This document shows positions 1-4,577 of a stretch of 6,761 nucleotides of DNA, in pieces. The notes below the pieces were generated by a model. The model had not been told where the DNA came from, made no database searches, and saw nothing but the letters and a program-made list of their open reading frames with translations. Within the stretch, counting starts at the first letter, position 1, and each line of letters opens with the position of its first letter. This DNA comes from Planctomycetota bacterium (GTDB lineage Bacteria; Planctomycetota; Phycisphaerae; Sedimentisphaerales; SM23-30): NCBI GenBank assembly GCA_029573975.1, contig JAKQBU010000486.1:1-6761 (forward strand), read 5' to 3'. Position numbers and translations under genes: made by a program.

Positions 1-1
1 A

Positions 2-199
2 TTCACCTGTGCCTGTCCGGTGGTAATAATGATATTGTCGGGCAATGGTACGATTTCCAGTGGCAAAACGCAGGAAAATACAGTAAAGTACCAAGCAGGA
101 GATACGCTTTTACTGCCGGCGGGCGAGCCGATGGGCCTTCAGCCCAAGACAGCGGGAGAATGCCTGACTGCCTGTCTGGGTCCGGTTAAAGCTAAGTAA
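2..199 (+). CDS. manA: Mannose-6-phosphate isomerase, class I (ManA), C-terminal fragment
   Basis: This is an open frame entering from the left edge and ending at TAA 197-199; only the last 65 residues are visible, so the start and the zinc-binding half are outside the window. The fragment reads as the C-terminal cupin strands of a type I phosphomannose isomerase: an F-x-C-x-C-P-V-V-I-M-I-L-S-G-N-G strand pair, a short hairpin, then Y-Q-A-G-D-T-L-L-L-P-A-G. This matches the family pattern of a GxG turn followed by a GD..LLPA strand. Known role of the family: Zn-dependent interconversion of mannose-6-phosphate and fructose-6-phosphate in the cytoplasm, feeding GDP-mannose and surface glycan synthesis or mannose catabolism. 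The next gene starts 27 bp downstream on the same strand. Because only the tail is visible, another sugar-phosphate cupin isomerase is possible. Confidence 0.7.
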   Translation, partial: FTCACPVVIMILSGNGTISSGKTQENTVKYQAGDTLLLPAGEPMGLQPKTAGECLTACLGPVKAK

Positions 200-226
200 C
201 TTTCAGAAAAGAACATACGGAGCAAC

Positions 227-1045
227 ATGGAACGATTGCAAAAGGTGATGGCGGCGGCGGGGATTGCCAGCCGGCGCGGCTGTGAAGAGATGGTCCGCCA
301 GGGTCTAGTTGAGGTAAACGGCACCGTCGTGGACAAGCTGCCGTTCCTGGTCGATCCGGACCATGACAAAATTATGGTGGAAGGAAAAAAAATCCGGACC
401 GAATATAAAGCCTATTATCTTTTGAACAAACCCAAACGAGTCTTATGCACAAATTACGACCCCTCGGACCGCATGAAGGCCATCGATTTGATGAAGGGAA
501 TTAATACGAAGGTGCGTTTGTTTCCCGTCGGGCGTCTGGATGCGGACTCGCAGGGATTGTTGATTATGACCAATGATGGAGAGTTGACAAACCGGCTGAC
601 GCACCCAAGGTATGGAATTAGCAAGACTTATGTAGCGGATATCAGCGGTGCGCTGACTGGCGAAGAAGTCGAAAAGTTAAAGAAAGGTGTCTGGTTATCA
701 GAGGGAAAAGCTCATGCCGAACGCGTTAAAGTATTGCAGCGTAATGCCAAACACACATTGTTGGAAATTGATTTACGGGAAGGCCGCAACCGCCAGATCC
801 GCCGGATGCTGGCACAATTGGGCCATCCGGTACGGCAATTGACACGGGTCCGAATCGGGAATCTGACGATGCGGGGGCTGGGACCGGGCAAATTCCGGCC
901 GTTGACCGGTGAGGAAATCAAGTCGCTGCGGCGACTGGTCGAGCAGCCGCAAAAGAATAAAACCAGAAAGAAAAAACCTTTGCGAGCTAAAAGCCAAAAT
1001 GGCGATACCAATCCAAAAAGTGAAGATGAAAATCAAGAGGAATAG
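227..1045 (+). CDS. rluB: rRNA pseudouridine synthase, RsuA/RluB family
   Basis: This 272-residue protein should isomerise a specific uridine in rRNA to pseudouridine. An S4 RNA-binding domain spans about residues 2-50 (ERLQKVMAAAGIASRR, then G-L-V-E-V-N-G). The catalytic domain follows, with P-V-G-R-L-D at 100-105, where Asp105 is the expected catalytic aspartate, G-L-L-I-M-T-N-D-G at 110-118, and E-G-R-N-R-Q-I-R-R-M at 185-194. These are the diagnostic RsuA/RluB/RluE/RluF motifs. The usual Thr after the catalytic loop is Ser108, a conservative change. Residues 240-272 form a Lys/Arg-rich then Glu-rich tail, probably disordered, as is common in RluB. The S4 domain and length favour RluB (23S rRNA helix 89 region, U2605 in E. 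coli) over RsuA or RluE, but the exact target cannot be settled by eye. The ATG has GGAG at 219-222, a rather short spacing of 4 nt. The stop lies 4 bp before the next gene. Confidence 0.9.
   Translation: MERLQKVMAAAGIASRRGCEEMVRQGLVEVNGTVVDKLPFLVDPDHDKIMVEGKKIRTEYKAYYLLNKPKRVLCTNYDPSDRMKAIDLMKGINTKVRLFPVGRLDADSQGLLIMTNDGELTNRLTHPRYGISKTYVADISGALTGEEVEKLKKGVWLSEGKAHAERVKVLQRNAKHTLLEIDLREGRNRQIRRMLAQLGHPVRQLTRVRIGNLTMRGLGPGKFRPLTGEEIKSLRRLVEQPQKNKTRKKKPLRAKSQNGDTNPKSEDENQEE
1036..1040 (+). promoter_or_regulatory. Ribosome binding site deciding the start of the TPR-SPOR gene
   Basis: An AGAGG core (AAGAGG region) lies inside the last codons of the preceding pseudouridine synthase gene and 9 nt before ATG 1050. 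The alternative in-frame ATG at 1026 has only a weak GTGAAG upstream, and the first in-frame ATG at 909 would place a long basic non-signal extension before the lipoprotein signal peptide. The site therefore favours 1050. Confidence 0.5.
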
Positions 1046-1049
1046 AAGT

Positions 1050-1859
1050 ATGCGTATCCATGGAATCTGGATTCTACTTTTGCCGGGGATATTTGCCGTT
1101 GGATGCATGCAGCCGCTGGATTCTCAAGGGCGAGCGATCCTGGTAGCAGGCCGGCAACAATATGGGGAAAGCAATTATGTCCAGAGCAGCAATACGCTAT
1201 CGCAGTTTTTAGAGAAATACAACCGGACCCAAGAGGCGGGTGAGGCGTGGTATTTGCGGGGGCTGTGCTATCGTGAAATGGGGATAAGTAATGAGGCGGC
1301 GGCGCAGGCAGATCTGGAAAATGCGGCAGCCAGGGGAGCGGATGCCGGTCTCCGGGCTTTGTCCCGGGTGGCATTAGGGCATATGTGCTACGAAAAGACG
1401 ACACCGGATCTGACGGGAGCCATCGAGCACTATGAAAAATCCCTGAAAGGCCTGAAGAACGAACCGCCGAAGGATGTGGTATTGTACCGGCTGGGAACCG
1501 CGCTGCAAAAGCAGGGGAAATGGTCCCAGGCGGATCGGTATTTTTCTCAGTGTTTTGATACCTTCGGGGATTCGACCTTTGCGCCCTATGCACGGAAGCA
1601 GTTCGGATCAAAGATGTTTCGGATTCAGGTGACGGCGCTGAGTGATTTGCGAAATGCCCAGAAGAAAGTTCAGGAGCTGCGGGGTGCGGGGTGGAAAGCA
1701 GATTGGACGGCGCTGCAAAAAGAAGACGGCAAAATGCTGTATCAGGTACGGGTGGGCCAGTATCCGAATTATGGGGAGGCCCAAAAGGCTTTAGCCGGTA
1801 TTGTCAAGACAGAACCGGATGCGGAGATTGTGACGGCCAGCTCGGCACAAACAAGATAA
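1050..1859 (+). CDS. TPR-repeat lipoprotein with C-terminal SPOR domain
   Basis: No specific gene name is recognised. From ATG 1050 the protein has 269 residues. Residues 1-19 form a type II signal peptide: Arg2, a hydrophobic core (I-W-I-L-L-L-P-G-I-F), then A-V-G-C with Cys19 as the likely lipidated residue. Residues about 28-180 are helical with TPR-like pairs, e.g. A-W-Y-L-R-G-L-C-Y-R-E-M-G (66-78), A-I-E-H-Y-E-K-S-L (124-132) and L-Y-R-L-G-T-A-L-Q-K-Q-G-K-W (145-158). Residues about 189-262 match a SPOR fold: F-R-I-Q-V, a helix with A-Q-K-K-V-Q-E-L, then Y-Q-V-R-V-G-Q-Y and a second helix with E-A-Q-K-A-L. SPOR domains bind glycan strands of peptidoglycan stripped of stem peptides, usually at division sites; TPRs mediate protein contacts. 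Inference: an envelope-anchored scaffold, translationally coupled to the upstream gene, which ends 4 bp earlier. A start at 1026 would lengthen the n-region by 8 residues and leave the lipobox unchanged. Confidence 0.8.
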   Translation: MRIHGIWILLLPGIFAVGCMQPLDSQGRAILVAGRQQYGESNYVQSSNTLSQFLEKYNRTQEAGEAWYLRGLCYREMGISNEAAAQADLENAAARGADAGLRALSRVALGHMCYEKTTPDLTGAIEHYEKSLKGLKNEPPKDVVLYRLGTALQKQGKWSQADRYFSQCFDTFGDSTFAPYARKQFGSKMFRIQVTALSDLRNAQKKVQELRGAGWKADWTALQKEDGKMLYQVRVGQYPNYGEAQKALAGIVKTEPDAEIVTASSAQTR

Positions 1860-1918
1860 AAAATCAAAAATGAAAATGAAAAATTACAGAACCAGATAAC
1901 GGAGAAAGAACCGGAAAG

Positions 1919-2599
1919 ATGGCAAATCAAGAAACGAAAGGTAGCACCCCCCTACCGCCGCAGGTCGCTGAGGTGGTAGCTGAGATGCTGGGCCGGTTTG
2001 AGTTACTGGAGTCAGCACGGGAGGGGCTGGAGAAGAGTTACCGGGCGATTGTGAAGACCTATGAGGCGGGCGGGATTTTTTATTTGTGCGGGAATGGGGG
2101 CAGTTTTGCGGATGCGATTCATATCAAGGGAGAACTGGCCAAAAGTTTTATGATCCGGCGTTCCTTGACTAGGGGGCCGGTTTATGAGGTATTAAACAGG
2201 ACAATTGTGGGCCGGGAATTGGCGGAGAAGCTGGAGCCGGGCTTCCCGGTGGTGGTGCTGGGGGAATCACACAGTATTCGCAGTGCGTATGAAAATGACC
2301 GGGATCCGTTGTATAGCTATGCGCAGGAATTACTTTCGTTTGCCGGGCATGGGCAGCCGGGGGTGTTGATGGGGATCAGTACCAGCGGGAATGCGAAGAA
2401 TGTAACGGCGGCAATGCGGGTGGCGAAGGCGTGCGGGCTGGCAACGATTGGTTTCACGGGACCGGGCGGCGGGCGGCTGGCGGAGATTGCGGATATCTCC
2501 TGGCGGGCGCCGGGGAAAAATACACCGGAAATCCAGGAGAATCAGGTGGTGTTGTATCACGCCCTATGCCGCATGGTTGAAGGGTATTTTTTTGGGTAA
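1919..2599 (+). CDS. SIS-domain sugar-phosphate isomerase, GmhA-like (sedoheptulose-7-phosphate isomerase family)
   Basis: This 226-residue cytoplasmic protein has one SIS domain. The phosphate-binding loops are C-G-N-G-G-S at 57-62 and G-I-S-T-S-G-N at 152-158. The metal/catalytic set of GmhA appears intact: His68 and Glu72 in D-A-I-H-I-K-G-E-L, and Gln206 and His214 in T-P-E-I-Q-E-N-Q-V-V-L-Y-H, with the same +4 and +8 spacing as in E. coli GmhA. The family converts sedoheptulose 7-phosphate to D-glycero-D-manno-heptose 7-phosphate, the first step of heptose supply for LPS or S-layer glycans. E. coli GmhA has about 192 residues; the extra length here is mainly a segment around 76-115 between the first SIS loop and the following strand, so substrate specificity may differ. 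A DiaA-like role is less likely because the catalytic residues are kept. It follows the TPR-SPOR gene by 59 bp of A-rich DNA. GGAG at 1901-1904 is 14 nt from the ATG and GGAAAG directly abuts it, so the ribosome binding site is imperfect. Confidence 0.8.
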   Translation: MANQETKGSTPLPPQVAEVVAEMLGRFELLESAREGLEKSYRAIVKTYEAGGIFYLCGNGGSFADAIHIKGELAKSFMIRRSLTRGPVYEVLNRTIVGRELAEKLEPGFPVVVLGESHSIRSAYENDRDPLYSYAQELLSFAGHGQPGVLMGISTSGNAKNVTAAMRVAKACGLATIGFTGPGGGRLAEIADISWRAPGKNTPEIQENQVVLYHALCRMVEGYFFG

Positions 2600-2665
2600 A
2601 CAAAATTTACACAAAAGATAACAAAGAAAACAGAGAGAAGGTGGTAATTATAGCACACCCAAATC

Positions 2666-2690
2666 GGATACCAGGGGAGAGGTGGTATCC
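2666..2690. terminator. Hairpin between convergent genes, possible bidirectional terminator
   Basis: GGATACCA at 2666-2673 is perfectly complementary to TGGTATCC at 2683-2690, leaving a 9-nt purine-rich loop. It lies in the 105-bp gap between the convergent SIS gene (ends 2599) and cca (ends 2705), where transcription from both sides must stop. Neither strand has a following T-tract, so it is not a textbook intrinsic terminator; it may instead act as a 3'-end stabilising hairpin. A competing ATCCC/GGGAT pair (2687-2691 and 2699-2703) overlaps its right arm. The rest of the gap holds nothing recognisable. Confidence 0.35.
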
Positions 2691-2704
2691 CAAATTCAGG
2701 GATC

Positions 2705-3937
2705 TCAGGTTTTCTGGTGTTGGATAAGCCAGCGACGAGACCAGGCTTCGGCCTGGGAGCGGGTTTTGACCTGATTTTCGAGCTGGGCGAGGTAGAGTTC
2801 TTCGACAAGCTGGCCGAGTGAAGGGCCAGGTGTGGCGCCTAGGTGAATCAGATCGTGGCCGTCAAGCAGGTGCGGCGGGCTGATGGGTTCATCGCCCAAT
2901 TCCCGGATCTGCCGCTGAAGACGGCGTAAAGGGGTGAGGCTGCGGTTATGGCCTTTGAGATAGCAGCGCAGCAGTTGTCGCAGCGGCTCAAAAAGGGGTT
3001 CGGCAAGCCATTTTTTAAGCAGACCGCGGGAAAGAGGTATCGCGCTGAGCAGTTTAGGATAACTGGCCACCAGCCAGGAGGTGTGCTGCCGAAGGTCATT
3101 GCTGGTTTTAAGGCGGCGGCAGAAGTCGTGGACCTGCTGGGTAGAACAGGCGGCCAGGAAGGCGGCTAGGGCCAGGGGGAAACTACAGCGGCTGGGAAGG
3201 TGGGCGAGGGTTTGCAGGCCGATTTCACAGGCAGCAGGCTCGAGGCCGGGGAAAATCAGCGGGAGCAGGCCGCTGTCGCGAGTAAGCTGGACACCGCGGA
3301 GGCGATGCGGGTCGATGAGGATTTTCTCGAATTCGGCGGCGATTCGTTCTTCGCTGATGCGGGCGAGGCTGGGGGCGTGAAGGCGAATGGCCTGCCAGGT
3401 GTCGGGGTCGATCTGGTAGTTGAAGCGACAGGCAAAGCGTATGGCCCGGAGCATCCGCAGATGATCTTCCGCAAAACGGAGGCTGGGATCGCCGATAGCA
3501 CGAATAATTTCATTACGAAGGTCGGCCTGCCCCCCCACGTAATCGATGACCTGTTTGGCAATGGGATCGTAAAACATACCGTTGATGGTGAAGTCGCGGC
3601 GCTCGGCATCGTGACGGGCATCAGTGAAAACCACCCGCTGGGGGCGGCGGCCGTCGGGATATTCGGCATCGCTGCGGAAGGTAGCTACCTCTACCTGCCG
3701 GCCGCCGGCCAGGACGACCACCACGCCGAACTGGGCGCCAATCGTAAGAGTGCGGGGGAAGAGCCGGGTAATGGTTTCGGGGACGGCATTGGTGGCAACG
3801 TCATAGTCATGGGGGATTTTGCCCAGGAGCATATCACGGACGCAGCCGCCGGCCAGGAGAGCCTGGTAGCCGCCGCGGTGTAACTGCCGAATAATTTGCA
3901 GGGCGACCTGTTTGGCAGGCAGGGGTTTGTTTTTCAT
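2705..3937 (-). CDS. cca: CCA tRNA nucleotidyltransferase / poly(A) polymerase family, class II
   Basis: This 410-residue enzyme should add or repair the 3'-CCA end of tRNAs from CTP and ATP without a nucleic-acid template. The class II nucleotidyltransferase head is clear: L-A-G-G-C-V-R-D at 28-35, the metal-binding carboxylates D44-x-D46 in H-D-Y-D-V-A-T, the R-R-D-F-T-I-N-G-M motif at 113-121, and E-D-H-L-R at 157-161 (motif D, ExxxR-type template residues), followed by M-L-R-A-I-R-F-A and the E-E-R-I-A-A-E helix at 196-202. The C-terminal tail has the L-G-A-T-P-G-P-S-L-G element at 366-375, typical of bacterial CCA enzymes. No HD phosphohydrolase domain is apparent. Poly(A) polymerases share the head, so the exact nucleotide specificity is inferred. 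The start codon overlaps the rsmD stop by one base (TAATG), and a G-rich stretch just upstream, inside rsmD, can serve as ribosome binding site. The gene ends facing the + strand operon. Confidence 0.88.
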   Translation of the reverse strand: MKNKPLPAKQVALQIIRQLHRGGYQALLAGGCVRDMLLGKIPHDYDVATNAVPETITRLFPRTLTIGAQFGVVVVLAGGRQVEVATFRSDAEYPDGRRPQRVVFTDARHDAERRDFTINGMFYDPIAKQVIDYVGGQADLRNEIIRAIGDPSLRFAEDHLRMLRAIRFACRFNYQIDPDTWQAIRLHAPSLARISEERIAAEFEKILIDPHRLRGVQLTRDSGLLPLIFPGLEPAACEIGLQTLAHLPSRCSFPLALAAFLAACSTQQVHDFCRRLKTSNDLRQHTSWLVASYPKLLSAIPLSRGLLKKWLAEPLFEPLRQLLRCYLKGHNRSLTPLRRLQRQIRELGDEPISPPHLLDGHDLIHLGATPGPSLGQLVEELYLAQLENQVKTRSQAEAWSRRWLIQHQKT

Positions 3938-4572
3938 TATACCCCCCCACCATCGATGATGTTTTTAAAAAAGGTAAGGGCCATATTGCCATATTCGCGC
4001 CGGTCATACTGGTGCAGGGTGTTGTAGGCGGGCAGAAACTCAGAGTGTTTATCGTGGCGGACCACGACCAGAGCGAGCGGCGCAACCTGGCCGGAGATTT
4101 TCCGCAGCAGTTTGCCGATATCGGAATCCGGGCCGGTATGGCGGGAGAAGATATAGGGCGGATCCAGGAAGACCAGATCGCAGCAGCTGGGCCGGTCGGA
4201 TTGGCCGGGTTGGGCGGATTGGTTGGAATCATCGGAATATTGGTTTTTACTGCCGGGGATACCGCAGCGGAAGACGTCGGTGAGAATGAGGGTGGCCTGG
4301 TCCTGGAAGCGGAGTTTTTCGATGTTTTGACGGGCGCGTTTGACGGCGTCGTGATCCTTGTCCACCATGATGGCATGGCGGGCGCCGCGGCTGAGGGCTT
4401 CCAGACCGAGCGAACCGGTACCGCAGAAGAGATCGGCGACGATGGCGTCCGGGACGTCGGCGACGAGAATCGAAAAAAGAGCCTCTTTGACCCTATCGGT
4501 AATGGGCCGGGTAGTCAAGTCACGTGGAGGCATCAAAGTCATCCGCGCTTTGGAACCGGCAATAATTCTCAT
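3937..4572 (-). CDS. rsmD: 16S rRNA (guanine(966)-N(2))-methyltransferase RsmD
   Basis: This 211-residue SAM-dependent methyltransferase should modify G966 (E. coli numbering) in helix 31 of 16S rRNA during 30S assembly. Features seen: the N-terminal M-R-I-I-A-G-S-K-A-R start, typical of RsmD; T-R-P-I-T-D-R-V-K-E-A-L-F at 21-33; the SAM-binding motif I with D-L-F-C-G-T-G-S-L-G-L-E-A-L-S-R-G-A at 47-64; acidic D71 at the end of strand 2; and the catalytic L-D-P-P-Y at 136-140, the D/N-P-P-Y signature of amino-N methyltransferases. Between strand 4 and DPPY, about residues 107-130 form a polar Q/S/N/D-rich loop longer than usual, encoded by a 9-bp tandem repeat. The ATG follows the stop of the upstream giant gene by 5 bp and shows no Shine-Dalgarno sequence, suggesting translational coupling. 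The stop overlaps the cca start. Confidence 0.9.
   Translation of the reverse strand: MRIIAGSKARMTLMPPRDLTTRPITDRVKEALFSILVADVPDAIVADLFCGTGSLGLEALSRGARHAIMVDKDHDAVKRARQNIEKLRFQDQATLILTDVFRCGIPGSKNQYSDDSNQSAQPGQSDRPSCCDLVFLDPPYIFSRHTGPDSDIGKLLRKISGQVAPLALVVVRHDKHSEFLPAYNTLHQYDRREYGNMALTFFKNIIDGGGV
4197..4241. repeat. 9-bp tandem repeat inside rsmD
   Basis: Units read on the + strand are CGGATTGGC (4197-4205), CGGGTTGGG (4206-4214) and CGGATTGGT (4215-4223), then degenerate TGGAATCAT and CGGAATATT to 4241. The period of 9 equals three codons, so copy-number changes keep the rsmD frame. On the coding strand it gives a three-residue pattern x-Q-S/P at about residues 111-125 (NQS, AQP, GQS). Confidence 0.65.
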
Positions 4573-4577
4573 GCGAT

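Noticed and set aside
909..1049. Upstream extension of the TPR-SPOR gene from ATG 909
   Set aside because: It would overlap the pseudouridine synthase by about 137 bp and bury the lipoprotein signal peptide behind a 47-residue basic stretch. ATG 1050 has a better ribosome binding site.
1033..1611. 192-codon open frame on the - strand
   Set aside because: It is antisense to the TPR-SPOR lipoprotein, Pro/Ser/His-rich, with no recognisable domain.
1870..1899. Nine-residue mini-ORF (MKMKNYRTR) just before the SIS gene
   Set aside because: It arises in A-rich spacer DNA, has no clear ribosome binding site, and shows no attenuator-like codon run or hairpin. A chance occurrence is likelier than a leader peptide.
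3200..3883. 227-codon open frame on the + strand
   Set aside because: It is fully antisense to cca, which has all class II motifs. The frame has low-complexity Gly/Ala/Glu composition and no family resemblance, as expected from a GC-rich shadow frame.
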